From assembly GCA_007131745.1 (NCBI GenBank), contig SLPX01000028.1, positions 1 through 64,000 on the forward strand: a DNA stretch of 64,000 nt, read 5' to 3'. The stretch is from Myxococcales bacterium (lineage in GTDB: Bacteria; Myxococcota; Polyangia; HGW-17; SLPX01). Each line of letters begins with the position of its first letter. The stretch's first letter is position 1. Shown here piece by piece: positions 27,040-38,600 of the stretch. The position numbers and the translations under genes are program-made. The notes beneath the pieces are model-generated. The model was given only the letters and a program-made list of their open reading frames with translations. It had not been told where the DNA came from and did no database searches.

Positions 27040-27531
27040 TTAACCGTTGGAAAACTTTTTCTTCAAAGCTTTCTCAACATTCAAAGGCACCAGCCCGCTT
27101 ACGTCCCCGCCGAAAGCCGCTACTTCTTTTGCAAGAGACGATGAAACATAGAAGTTCTCGGCCGAAGTGATCATAAAAACCGTGTCTATTTCAGGGGCAA
27201 GCCTCCTGTTCATGTGCGCAAACTGGAATTCGTACTCAAAGTCGGCCAGGGCCCGCATTCCCCTGAGCAGCGTTTTAGCTCCAAGCGACCTGGCATGATC
27301 CACCAGCAAACCAGAAAAGGAAGTAACGACCAAGCGGGAATCTTCTTTCACCGCGCCTCTAATCAACTCCTCTCTTTCCTCGGTCGTAAACAAAGTCGCT
27401 TTCCTCGGGTTTTTCGCGACGGCAACTATCAGACGCCCGTCAAACAAGGCGAGTCCTCTTCTGATAAGGTCGATATGACCGTGAGTGATGGGGTCAAAAG
27501 ATCCTGGATAGATTGCACAATGTTTACACAT
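27040..27531 (-). CDS. coaD: Phosphopantetheine adenylyltransferase
   Basis: CoaD makes dephospho-CoA from 4'-phosphopantetheine and ATP. The 163-residue protein has the nucleotidyltransferase motif IYPGSFDPITHGHIDLI, then VAVAKNPRK, LLRGMRALADFEYEFQFAHMNRRL and the ATP-binding SSSLAKEVAAFGGDVSGLVP. The length is standard. It overlaps rsmD by eight bases; this rsmD-coaD pairing is conserved widely. Confidence 0.97.
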   Translation of the reverse strand: MCKHCAIYPGSFDPITHGHIDLIRRGLALFDGRLIVAVAKNPRKATLFTTEEREELIRGAVKEDSRLVVTSFSGLLVDHARSLGAKTLLRGMRALADFEYEFQFAHMNRRLAPEIDTVFMITSAENFYVSSSLAKEVAAFGGDVSGLVPLNVEKALKKKFSNG

Positions 27532-28183
27532 ATGAAAAAAACCTCACTTCCGTGTCCCCCCATTTTCGCGAACACACTTCGTTCATTCTTTCGTTCACCG
27601 TCTTTTCTTGAAACTTTTCTCCGGACTTTAGTGCCGGACCCTCGATTACAAGACAACCTCCTTGGCTTAAGATACACCCATTAGCCAGCCGCTCAAAAGC
27701 AAACCTTCTCTCGTCGCAAGCTGCATAGGGAGGATCCATGAAAACCAAGTCAAAACTCTCACCCTTTTTTTCCAAATTCTGGAGCGCAGCGGAGACTTTA
27801 CAAGTCAAAATCCTGCTATATTTAGCTGTTTTCAACTTTTCAACATTCTGCTTGATAGCTTGGCCGGCCTTCCGGCTTGAATCCACAAAAACGACTTCGC
27901 CGGCCCCACGGCTGAGCGCTTCAAAACCCATTATCCCTGTCCCGGCATACAAATCCAGAACCCTTGCAGAACTGAGGGGCGGAAACCCCTTGTTTGAGTT
28001 TGTCAAAACATCGAATATGGATTGCCTTGTCCTGGACGCGGTCGGTCTTGTCTCCAACCCCTTCAAGCTTTGAATATTTCGGCCCTTGAATTTTCCGCCC
28101 GTTATCTTCAACACATTCTTTTCCCGGCGATTCTGCGAAGCACTTTTTTCGTTTTTTATCTTTCTACTCTTACTCGAATGCAC
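27524..28183 (-). CDS. rsmD: 16S rRNA (guanine966-N2)-methyltransferase RsmD
   Basis: RsmD methylates G966 of 16S rRNA. The 219-residue protein has LKITGGKFKGRNIQ, RPTASRTRQSIFDVL, the SAM motif VLDLYAGTGIMGFEALSRGA and the N2-methyltransferase motif FMDPPYA. The GTG at 28183 is three bases after the uvrC stop and lacks a clear Shine-Dalgarno sequence, so translation may be coupled. An internal GTG about 23 codons later would match the usual family N-terminus and is an alternative start. Confidence 0.95.
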   Translation of the reverse strand: MHSSKSRKIKNEKSASQNRREKNVLKITGGKFKGRNIQSLKGLETRPTASRTRQSIFDVLTNSNKGFPPLSSARVLDLYAGTGIMGFEALSRGAGEVVFVDSSRKAGQAIKQNVEKLKTAKYSRILTCKVSAALQNLEKKGESFDLVFMDPPYAACDERRFAFERLANGCILSQGGCLVIEGPALKSGEKFQEKTVNERMNEVCSRKWGDTEVRFFSYV

Positions 28184-28186
28184 AGG

Positions 28187-31063
28187 TCAAAAAACCGGTC
28201 CTTCATTTCCACGATCATTCCCGCAACGGAACACCGCCGCGGCCTGACCTTCTTTCACTCCCAAAAAACCAGCATTCACCTCGCACTTGGCCAGGAGGAG
28301 AAATAAAATATCCGGAGTCTGCACGGAGCGCAACGTTTCAAAATTAGCCATGCCCTTTGCAAGAATCAGCCCGGCTTTCATGAACCTACAGCGAAAATCA
28401 TCTGAGCACTTTTCCAAGTTTGTTCCCACCGCGTCGGTTCCGTTGTCGATCACCTCAAAAGGCAAACCATCCGGTGCCAGGTTTTCCAGATCTTCTCTTG
28501 TAGCGTCATTTTGAACCGGTCCGCCTTTGAGAACCAGCACAACCTTGATTCCCTTTTTGTGCCAAGATTGAAGACAAGGGATATCGAACAGCAACTCGGC
28601 AGCATTATCGGCCAGGTAAAGAAGTTCGCTGCTTTCATCGCCTGATTCTTCCCTTCCAGAAAGACTGTACATTTTCTCCAAAAAAACAGCCCGATCATCC
28701 AACGCGAACTCCACCGGTTTCCTAAGATCCCGCGCGGCTTCTTTGGGTGTTTTGAAATAATCCACGGAGTTTCCCGCCACGGCCAACTCCATCAGAAACA
28801 AGTCATCGTCTTTGATCTTGACGTTCGAAAAAACCCGACGGGCAGTTTCTATTTCTTTTCGCTTGTGTTCCTTGAAGGGATCCCTCACGCCGGTCATCTC
28901 TTTTATGCTTTTCGATATTTCAGTTGCAACCTCGGCGGGCGTTTTTCTTGGAACAAAACTTTTTTCCAACATTTCATCGCCCACCTGAATCACTTTTTTC
29001 TTGAGTCCTTGGTCTTTTGCCGTCATCCGGGCCATCTGCCTGACGAGTTTTTTGAGACACGGCCCGCAACGCTCGACCTCCTCGTAATAATCGCCTTCAA
29101 AACAGTGTTTGCGGGAGCTTTCACCGCCGAAATGCTTAAGAATTTGGGTGGCTGTTCTTTTCGGAATGCCGGCTTTCAACAAAGATTCCATGTCAGCCTT
29201 CGCGACAGCAGCAACTGAACCAAAATGGTTCAAGAGCTTTTTTTTCCTGGCATCTCCCACCCCGGGGATCTCGTCCAGAATGCTCTGTTTGGTTTTCATG
29301 CTTCTCGCCTTCCGATGATGAGCCAGCGCAAAACGGTGAGCCTCGTCCCTCAAGTGGGCAAGCAGCAAAAGCTCCGGACCCTTGACCGGAATGGGATCCT
29401 TTCTGTTCGGCAAATACACATGGTCGGCTTCCCGAAACACCTTGTATTCCTCACCCGCCTCCGCTGCCTTTGTCGCAAGAAAATCCCTTTTTTCCTTCAA
29501 TTTGGGAATTTCGCCCTTGGCGATGGCTAAAAGCTCCATGTTTCCGTCTCTGGTTTTCACGCCCAACGATTTGAGCGCTTTTTCAGCCGCGGTTAATTGC
29601 CCTTTCCCCCCATCCACCACCATCAAATCCGGCATCTCCCAACCCGGACTGGAATCGAGCGCTCTTTCGACCCGTCTTCGGATAACCTGCTCCATCGATG
29701 CATAGTCATCCGAGGTTTGTGATGCATTGCCTCTTATTTTGAAGATCCTGTATTCGTTCTTTGCAGGTTCCCCTTTTACAAACACGGCCATAGCCGCCCT
29801 AACGTCTCCACCCCCTGTGTGGGAAACGTCAAAACATTCCATCCTGACCGGCATCCGGGAAAGACGAAGCTTAAGGCCCAACCCTTCCGCAAGTTCCAAC
29901 CTGTCGGGCCCCTCTGCTCGAGCTGCAAGACTTTCCCGGGCGTTGTTCACCGCCATTTCAACCAATCTTCTTTTCGTTCCGCGGCGTGGTCGTTTGACTG
30001 TGACCTTAAGCTTCTTTCGTGCACTCAACTCGGACGCAAGAGCTTCCTCGTCGTCAAGATCCACCGAAACCAGCACCTCTCGCGGGGGCAACCGGCCTTC
30101 CATATAGTAAAGACCCAGGAAAGATGACAACACTTCCGCGTCCGGAAATTCTTGTCGCTTCAATAAAAAACTTCTCCTGCCGGTCAATCTCCCGGCGCGT
30201 GTTTCCAGGATGCATATTTCCACCCTGTTGTCCCGCCTTGCCAGGCCGAAAATATCTTGTTCCACTGGACGGACAAAAAGCACGTTTTGCGGCTCCATAA
30301 CACCAGCAAGAGAACGAATTACATCTCGATATTTCGCTGCTCTTTCATATTCCATGGATTCGGAAGCTTGTTCCATCAATGCCTGCAATTCCGCCCCCAG
30401 CTCACCATGGCGCCCGGAGAGAAACATGATCGCGTGTGCTATCCGATTCGAATACTCAACCGGGTCGACTTCCAAAACACAGGGAGCGGAACAACGGCCC
30501 ATGTGATGTTGAATACAAGGCCGGTTGCGGTTCTTCATGGCCCTGTCCGAACAAATCCTGATCCGGAAATGGTTGCTTGCAAAACGGGCGGCGGCACGGG
30601 CCGAACGCGCGCTGTGGTAGGGACCAAAGTATTTTGCGCCGTCCTCGGAAAAGCGCCGCACTATATCCAACCTGGGGAATTTCTTTTCACCATCCACTCG
30701 TATCAACAAGTAGTTCTTATCGTCCCTGAGCCTGATATTGTAACGTGGGCGGTGTTTCTTTATAAGATTCGCCTCCAAGAGAAGGGCCTCCCTCTCGTTG
30801 GAGGTTATGATGAAATCTATGCGGGAAAGTATCCTGTCCAGTAGGCGGACGAAATAACGCTCATCCCCCGAACGGGTGAAATACGAGCGAACCCTGGATC
30901 TCAGGTTGACGGCTTTGCCCACGTATATCACTTCTCCCCCAGCGTCTCTCATTATGTAGACACCGGGTTTTTGAGGCAATCCGCCGACTCTCTCCTTCAA
31001 TTCGGTCACGCTGAGGATTTTTGATTCGAGGCCGTCTTCCATAATCTCGCTTTCCATGGTCAT
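28187..31063 (-). CDS. uvrC: UvrC excinuclease subunit fused to a DUF89 (damage-control phosphatase-like) domain
   Basis: The protein has 958 residues; UvrC is normally about 600. Residues 1-645 are a complete UvrC. It has a GIY-YIG nuclease (PGVYIM...VIYVGKA, 33-51), a UVR motif (about 225-252), an RNase H-like nuclease with CFDVSH (410-415), DGGKGQL (484-490) and HRFALAHHRK (577-585), and tandem HhH (LDEIPGVGDARKKKLLNHFGS). After a 15-residue linker, residues 660-958 read as a DUF89 domain: CGPCL (666-670), TGVRDPFKEHKRKE, GNSVDYF (764-770), ADNAAELLFD with Asp819/Asn820, GGPVQND with Asp853, AKGMANFE and LAKCEVN. The frame is continuous. DUF89 proteins are metal-dependent phosphatases acting on damaged metabolites. 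A GAGGA precedes the ATG. Confidence 0.93.
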   Translation of the reverse strand: MTMESEIMEDGLESKILSVTELKERVGGLPQKPGVYIMRDAGGEVIYVGKAVNLRSRVRSYFTRSGDERYFVRLLDRILSRIDFIITSNEREALLLEANLIKKHRPRYNIRLRDDKNYLLIRVDGEKKFPRLDIVRRFSEDGAKYFGPYHSARSARAAARFASNHFRIRICSDRAMKNRNRPCIQHHMGRCSAPCVLEVDPVEYSNRIAHAIMFLSGRHGELGAELQALMEQASESMEYERAAKYRDVIRSLAGVMEPQNVLFVRPVEQDIFGLARRDNRVEICILETRAGRLTGRRSFLLKRQEFPDAEVLSSFLGLYYMEGRLPPREVLVSVDLDDEEALASELSARKKLKVTVKRPRRGTKRRLVEMAVNNARESLAARAEGPDRLELAEGLGLKLRLSRMPVRMECFDVSHTGGGDVRAAMAVFVKGEPAKNEYRIFKIRGNASQTSDDYASMEQVIRRRVERALDSSPGWEMPDLMVVDGGKGQLTAAEKALKSLGVKTRDGNMELLAIAKGEIPKLKEKRDFLATKAAEAGEEYKVFREADHVYLPNRKDPIPVKGPELLLLAHLRDEAHRFALAHHRKARSMKTKQSILDEIPGVGDARKKKLLNHFGSVAAVAKADMESLLKAGIPKRTATQILKHFGGESSRKHCFEGDYYEEVERCGPCLKKLVRQMARMTAKDQGLKKKVIQVGDEMLEKSFVPRKTPAEVATEISKSIKEMTGVRDPFKEHKRKEIETARRVFSNVKIKDDDLFLMELAVAGNSVDYFKTPKEAARDLRKPVEFALDDRAVFLEKMYSLSGREESGDESSELLYLADNAAELLFDIPCLQSWHKKGIKVVLVLKGGPVQNDATREDLENLAPDGLPFEVIDNGTDAVGTNLEKCSDDFRCRFMKAGLILAKGMANFETLRSVQTPDILFLLLAKCEVNAGFLGVKEGQAAAVFRCGNDRGNEGPVF

Positions 31064-31191
31064 TTTTAAGGATCCTCAGCAAGACTTGTCAAGACAAGCC
31101 ACTGATGGCAGCCTGAATGTCGGCGCGGGACATTCCGCGCGCGAACCGGAAATTATGCGACAAACACAAAACCGAAAAACAGGTTCTTTAA

Positions 31192-32400
31192 ATGTTCTCG
31201 GGATCAGATGAATCAAACAAATCAGATTGCCAAACAGACAGGCATGCAACCCCTGAGTGCAAGGAACGAATACCCCTGAGCCGCCCGTGGCTTGGAGAAC
31301 TGGAAGCCGAAGCGGTTCGAAAGGTCCTGCTTTCAGGCTGGTTGATCCAGGGTCCTGTAACGAAACGTTTCGAGAAGGCAACCGCTGAATATCTCGGGGC
31401 AAAACATGGAGTAGCCGTGGCTTCAGGTACAGCCGCATTGCATTTGGCCCTTATCGCCCTGGGTGTAGGTCCGGGAGATGAAGTTATCATTCCCAGCCAC
31501 TCGTTCGTTGCCACCGCAAACTCGGTTGTTTACGTCGGGGCCACACCGGTATACGTGGATATCGACCCACGCACTTACAACATGGACCCAGATCTTCTTC
31601 AAAGCGCGATCGGGGACAAAACAAGGGCCGTATGCGTTGTTCACCAATCAGGTCTCCCCGCGGACATGAAAAGAATCCTGGAAATAACCCGAGCCCATTC
31701 GATCCCAGTCTATGAAGACGCTGCCTGCGCATTGGGCTCAGCATATGGAGATAGCCTGATAGGATCCAACTCCACCATCTGCTGTTTTTCTTTCCACCCC
31801 AGAAAAGTCATCACAACCGGCGAAGGGGGAATGATTACGACCAATTCCTCCGAACTGGCCCGGAAATTGGAAATCCTCCGGCAGCAAGGCATGACAAAGG
31901 ATGCAGCCGGAAGGAACGAACCTGATGCGCCGCTGAGAACAGGTTTCCCCGTAATAGGCTTCAATTACCGGATGACCGACATATCCGCTGCGATTGGACT
32001 TGCTCAATTGCGCCGGCTTCCGGTCATGCTGGAAAGCCGCCGTCATCTGGCAGATATTTATTCAGAGGAAACCGCTGCTATCGAGCACATCACATCTCCA
32101 TATGTACCGGACGGCGTTACCCACAATTACCAGAGCTACGTGGTAAGGATAGAACCCACGAGCAAAAGAACCCGGGACCAGATTCTCTTGTTCATGAAAA
32201 AACGAAATATCGATGCAACATCGGGGATCTCCTGCATTCATCGCCAGGCACCTTACAAACAGTTTATACGAACACCGCTGCCCAATTCGGAAGCTGCAAC
32301 GGATCAAACCATACTGCTGCCCTTTTTTCCTCAAATGACCGAAGAACAGGTTCGTCTCGTAGCGCGCACGCTCGCTCAGGCAGTGGCCGGAAAAGGATAA
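31192..32400 (+). CDS. DegT/DnrJ/EryC1/StrS-family sugar aminotransferase
   Basis: These PLP enzymes aminate nucleotide-linked keto-sugars for surface polysaccharides or antibiotics. The 402-residue protein has LSRPWLGELEAEAVRKVLLSGWLIQGPVTKRFE and the PLP-phosphate loop VASGTAALHLAL. It also has IPSHSFVATANSVVYVGATPVYVDID, YEDAACALGS, the internal-aldimine lysine in SFHPRKVITTGEGG, and the GFNYRMTDISAAIGL signature. The first 25 residues are an unconserved extension, so a start closer to residue 20 is possible, though no better start codon is evident. It is divergent from uvrC and has no glycosyltransferase neighbours. Confidence 0.93.
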   Translation: MFSGSDESNKSDCQTDRHATPECKERIPLSRPWLGELEAEAVRKVLLSGWLIQGPVTKRFEKATAEYLGAKHGVAVASGTAALHLALIALGVGPGDEVIIPSHSFVATANSVVYVGATPVYVDIDPRTYNMDPDLLQSAIGDKTRAVCVVHQSGLPADMKRILEITRAHSIPVYEDAACALGSAYGDSLIGSNSTICCFSFHPRKVITTGEGGMITTNSSELARKLEILRQQGMTKDAAGRNEPDAPLRTGFPVIGFNYRMTDISAAIGLAQLRRLPVMLESRRHLADIYSEETAAIEHITSPYVPDGVTHNYQSYVVRIEPTSKRTRDQILLFMKKRNIDATSGISCIHRQAPYKQFIRTPLPNSEAATDQTILLPFFPQMTEEQVRLVARTLAQAVAGKG

Positions 32401-32619
32401 TCGTCAACCTGTAAAAGCGCTAAGCTATCCTTTGCCCGTTTTTTTCTCGAAAGCGGGATATGTTATATAGGGGTTTACACGGACAAAGGATAACACTATT
32501 AAAATTGAATACCTGAGAGATCGCCCAATTGGTGTCATCAAAAAGGGCGATACGACCACAGTGGAAGAATCAACCCCAACGAGGCACCGAGAGCTTTCGG
32601 TGCGTAACGTGGAGTTTTT

Positions 32620-35600
32620 ATGCTATATCGCGATATTTTGGATCCTTGGTATCGAAGACTGCCCCGATATCTCTTCATAGAAGATCTGGTAGAGGGAAAA
32701 CGCATCCTGGAATTCGGTTGCAAAGCCGGTTTGGGAGCGGATGTTCTGGCTGAAATGGGAGCCAAACGCGTCCTGGGAGCTGATACCGACGGAGTTTCCA
32801 TACGGAGAGCACAGACCCGATATCGCCGGAAGAATCTTGAATTTGCTCATGTCAACGGAACAAAACTGGATCTTCCGGACAAAAGCATGGACCTTATTGT
32901 CGTTCCGGATGGGGGAAAATGGTTAAACCAAAAAGGGTTTCTGGACGAAATGCAGCGGGTTCTGACACCCGAAGGGCTATTCTATGTCAGCGTTCTAAAC
33001 GGGGATTTAATCGATGATTCCGCTGAAGCTGTTCCCTATTATGACCTTTTGGCAAAGCTGGAGCCGGTTTTCCCCGAAGTGGTCACCATCAGCCAAAGTG
33101 TATTCTTAGGTTTTTCTATTCTCGAATTCGTTCCCCGGGAAGAAGACATGGATGTTTCGCTCGACGACTCTCTACTCGAGGGTGAAACAGAGGATTCGGG
33201 CGACTACCTGGCTCTTTGCAGCGCTCTTGAAATACCGCCCAGGCCTGCTTCAGTAATAGAAATACCTTTTGCATCAGTGGAGCGTCGATTAAGTCGGCTT
33301 TTGGATGTTGAGCGGGAAATTGAGGAGGGACTGTCACCCCAAGACATCCGCTCGATGTGGCTGTCAAGAGAGCCGCATGGGGAAGAGACAGAAAAAGAGG
33401 AAATCAACGAAAGAGAAGACACGGAAAAAATGCGGGAAACAGCGTTGCGCCGCGCTGTAGACAAGCTGGAATCCGAACTGCTCAAGGCCAACCAGGAGTT
33501 GGACGAAAAAGAAGGGATAATCCGTGATCGAAACGAGGCGTTGAAAAAACTGGAACTCGAATCAGTTACTGCACAAGAAACCCTCAAGACCTTGACCGAA
33601 AGCACTGTTCCGGGAATCGGACCATCGAAAAGAAAAGACGAGGTTGAAGAAGATACCGATCCGGGTCTGGACCACACGGAAAGACTGCATTCACTGCAGC
33701 AATCATTGCAAAAACTCCAGGACAGGCTGCACGCTAAAGAGGACGAATCAGATCGGCTGCGGAAACAACTTGCGGAAAAGGAAAGAGCCCTTCACCAGGC
33801 GAAAAACGAAATGGTCGAGCGGGTGAATGCAGCCGGAGTGGCGGCCGAGGTGGCGACTGAGATCGAGAGTTTACGAAACAACCTGCAAGACCAATCCGCG
33901 GAGATCGATACACTCCGGGATAATGTAAAAAACAAAGAAGAAGAAGCGGCAAAACTTCGAATCGATCTTGAAAAAACAAAAACAGAATGCGCCCGGCTGG
34001 CTGAAAAATCCAATCGCCTTCAAAATACGATAGAAGAGTTGACCGCGAGCCGCGAGCGGGAACGCTTCCAACTGTCCGAAGAAATTGCCGGCAAGCAAAA
34101 AAAGATTGATGAGTTGACCGCCAAACACGAATTGGAATGCTCTCGGTTCAGGGAGGAACTCGGAGCAAACCTGGAAAAATCGCAGGCTGCAGCCGCGGAA
34201 ATAGCGCAGTTGCGAGCCCGCATCGAAGAGGCCGATCTGGAAATCCGTCGCATGGAGGAAGAGTCCGAGCAAGCCGCAAGACGGATAGATGAAGAAAGTG
34301 GAATTCTGGCCGAACTGGAGAAGGCCCGTGAAAACCTGGTCCGCTCGGAAGAAGAGCTGAAAAAACTGAATGCCGAAACAATCCGCCTGAGAGGTCAGGT
34401 GGATCGCCGAAGAGCTCAAGAAGGAAAGCTGAAAAAAGAACTTGCCGGGGTCCGGGAGGATCGCGAGACGTTGCTTCGTGAACTACAAGTGGCGAAAATC
34501 GCTTGTGAGCAACAAGATAGCGAGCAGAACCGTCTTCGCGAATTGCTGCAATCAAGAGAAAACGAACTCGAAGAGCTTTGCCGACAAAGAGAACAATGGC
34601 GTGTAGAAAAGGAAAAACTCTCGGAGAAATCCACCCTGTCGGAAGAAAAACGGAAACACGCTGAAGAACTGGCAGAAAGGTTGCGCGCAGATCATGGAAA
34701 AAGCGAAGAACGAATAAAACAGCTGTCCCAAGAGGTGCGCAGGTTGGATGAAGAAGCGGCCCGGCGACAGGATGAACGGCGCGAAACAACAGCGGAACTA
34801 CACCGGCTGAAACTGAAAAACGAGGATCTGGAAGCCAGGCTGAGTGACCGGGAACAACAAGTCAACAGGCTGGAAGAAGATGTGGTTGCATGGAAAACCC
34901 GCGCCGGGGAAGCCAGGGAAAAAATTGATTCCATGGATGCAAGGCAGGAAGAAAAAGACAGGGAAATTCACCGACTAGATCGTGAAAGGAAAGTCTTTGA
35001 AAACCGTTCGGCCGACATGCGCGAAGAACTGTCCAGAGTAAAGCAACTACACCGGACAGTTGATCAGGAACGCATCAAGGCAATAGAAGAATTGAAAACC
35101 CTCAAGGAAGCCAAGGATCAACTTGAGGCTGAACATAGCAAACTCTTAAAAGAAAAGGAGTTCCTGCATGTCTGTGAAGACGGCGACCATCCGCAGGAAA
35201 AACAGAGCGAAGAAGAAAAGAGAATCCGCGCTGCAGTCGCTGAGTATGAACAAGCGTTGAGGGAAAAAGAAAGCACCTGCATGGCCGCTCAAAGACGTAT
35301 CAGGGAGCTTGAACAGGAAATCGCTGAAAAGGATGCTTTGCAACGGACAGGCGGCACGATAACCGGTGGATTGAGGGACGAAACATCGGAATTGCTTAAT
35401 CGTGTGGAGCAAGCCGACTTGACCATCCAAAAAACGCGGACCGAACTGTATGCCGAAAAAGAAAAAGCATCGGCAGCATTGAAACAAATCGCCGAACTGG
35501 CACAGATAAAAGAAGCACTGGAAGAAGAACTGGAAGGCGTCAGATACGCTCTTGATCAAGCTCAATTCCAGAAAAACGAAGTTCTTCAGAAGCTGGAAGA

Positions 35601-38600
35601 CGCTTCTACAGAAAACTCTCGGGTACAGGCCGAACTGGATCGAGTTCACCGGGAATCGGCAATTCGCTACCACGAACCGAACATGGAACAAGTGGAAATT
35701 CCGAAACGCGCTAAATCTATCGAAGTGGAAGAACTGAGGGAGCAGCTTTCGGTTACCGAGGCTACTGCCGCATGCACTTTGAATAAGCTGAATCAAAAGG
35801 AAAAAGAAACAGCGGAAACAGCAAAGAAACTGGAAGAACGACTTGAAACCATCGCCCGGCTTGAAGCGGAGCTTGAGCAAAAGAACTGGCGAATCGACGA
35901 ACTGGATTCAAAATTGAAAGCCGTCTCCCTTCAGTTGAAAACCGCCGGCCGGGAACTGGAAATAAGCAAAAAAGAAGAAGAGGAGATCGCTGCGGAAAGA
36001 GACGGGCTGGCGATAAGACTTACGGAAAAAGAACGGCATGCCGAAGAGCTGCTTAAAGGTGCCGTTTTGCACATGGAAGAGACCAACCGCACCGCCATCA
36101 AGGTCAAGGAAAAGGAAGCCGAACTGGAAGAGGCACGGTTGCAGGTACAAACCATTCAAAAGAAATTAAACGAAACAAAAACGTCTGTATTAACCAATGG
36201 ACGTCGGCTTGCCGAAGCCCTAAGACGGGTTAATCAGAAATCGTCGGAAAAAGCATTTCTTGAGGGCAAGATTCTACGGGCGCGCGCCTCCTTGGAAAAC
36301 GCGCTGAAAGAAGTGGAAAGAATAACGGGGCGGGCGATCGAAGAAAGATCTTTTGCCGCTTCTACCGAGACCAACGCTGCGAAAACCGGCCGGGACGATG
36401 TCTTCGAAGCTGAAGAAACACCCGCTGCAGCAGTGGAGCGACTTGCAGCAGGTCTGGCCAGGGCCTTTATCATACAGGCGGAAGCACAAAAAATGGAGCA
36501 AATCGAAGAAGCCCATGCTCTGGCAGGCAGACTTGCGATTGTAAGCGAACAACTCCGCGGAGCCGCCCAACATATAAAGGATCAACGCGAAACCCTTGCA
36601 CGAAATGGGCGGGACCTGGAATCCCTGAGGAATGAAATCAATGACAAAGAACGAGTGATTGAGAAGATGCGCGAGGAGGCGGGCGAAAGAAAGCGAACGG
36701 CACGCGATTTACGAAGAGAGCTGAGAGACAAGGATCGGGAACTCGAAGACCTGCGGTTCGAGTTGGCGGAGCGGGATAGACAGATTGTGCTGGTAGAACA
36801 GGAATTGGCCCGAACAGGGGCTCTTGTTCAGCAACTCGAATCAACAAGCGAGCCGAGGGACGCAAAACTCGAAATGCTCGAAAAAATCCTGGAAGAGAAG
36901 GATATCAGAGTGGAGCGCCTTGAAAACGATCTTGAAACATCGCGCCTTCTCAAGGCCAAGGCAGCCGAAGAGTTAAGCTGGAAAAAAGCTGAATTTGAAC
37001 GACTCGAAGAAGAACTGAAGGCAGCGAAATTCCAGGCTGCTTCTCTTGCGGAAAAGCTTACCGCAACCGAACGCAAACTCTTGGACGCGGAACGCCGGCT
37101 GAAAGTCATGTCAGGACGCTGGGAAAGCGCCCGGGAAAAGAACGAAACCCTCCGTCTCGAATCCATCGAAAACGAAGAAAAACGCCGCAAGGCTGAAAAC
37201 GAACTGAGTGAACGCAAGGAACAGCTGAAACTCGTCAAAAAACAGCTTCTCAAAGAAACGAAACGCGCGGACCGGGCCGAAGAGTTGTTAAAAGAATCAG
37301 ACCCCGCAAAAACAACCCAACTTGAAGAAAAAGTGGAAACACTGACTCATGATGTTGAAACCCTGAAAAAAGCACTTGCAGACACGGAATCAGAGCTCGC
37401 TCGCGCTCATGAAAAGGGGAAAAAAGCCCAGGAAAGAGCGCGCAACGCCGAAAAAACGCTTCAGGATTTAGAGCAAGAACTGGCGAAAAACGAAAAGGAG
37501 CTGGACAGAATTATTGCAGAAGCCGAAAAAACCTGCTTCGCGGAACAAAAAGCCAGAACCATTGCCGAAGAAGGATTGGAAGAGTTACGCCAAGAACTTG
37601 CGCGTGTTCAGGCTGATCTTGAAAAAGAAGAGGCAGCCCCGGCCGGCCCGGCTGTGGAAACCAGCGCTGATGAACAAGAATTGGATTCGTTTAGCGAGGA
37701 TACAACAGTAGTCGAAAAGGAGGAGCAGGATGTCGACTCCTTCGCCTTACCGTCGGTTTCGTTGAGCGAACATGAAAAATCGGATTTCCAGGAAGAACAA
37801 AAGCATCTCAGGGCTGAAAATCAGCGCTTGCGCGAAGAAGCCCACGTTCTGGTCATGGAATTGGCCGGCGCTCAACAAGAAATCGGCCTGTGGCGTTCCA
37901 GAGAAGCTGAACTAACATCACGCATACAAGCTCTTGAAACCGCTCGTGAAGAGCTGCGGGAACTTGAAAAACAACGAAAAATCGCCGCTGTTGAACGGGA
38001 AGAATCCGTCAAAGAAAAAGCTCTTCAAAAAGAACGTGACGCAGCGGTCCAGGCATTGGAGGAATGGAAACAAAGAGGACACCTGGCCGAAACCCGGGTG
38101 GAAGAGCTTCGCTCTCAACTCGAAAGGATCAAGGCCCAGGCACAAAGCTGGCAGCTCCGAAATCAGGAAACCGACGCCAAGTTGAAAATACTCCAAAACG
38201 AACTCAATGAAGCCGGGAACCGGTTGCAGGAAGCTCTGAAAAAGCAATCTGAAACCGGCCCGGAGGCAGAAACAGCAACAAAAGATGACGTTCCTAAAGC
38301 CGATGTACTGAATGAAGCGACGGCACGCCTGCTGCATAACAAGAAAACCGTGGAGCTGGTGCAGGCACAACTCTCCCAGGAAGGCGGCCGACTGGAATCC
38401 ATGATGGAATCGCTGGGTCGGTTGGCCAGGCAGGTAGAGGCTGATCTGCTGACCGAAGACGCTGTTCAGGGAAAAGATTCCAGGGAAAAGGAAATTCTTC
38501 TCGCACAAGTAAGGGAACAACAAATCGAACTCAAGGAATATATTCAGACAAATCGGCAAAGCGAATCCAGGATTCATGAACTGGAACAGGAAGTTCAAGA

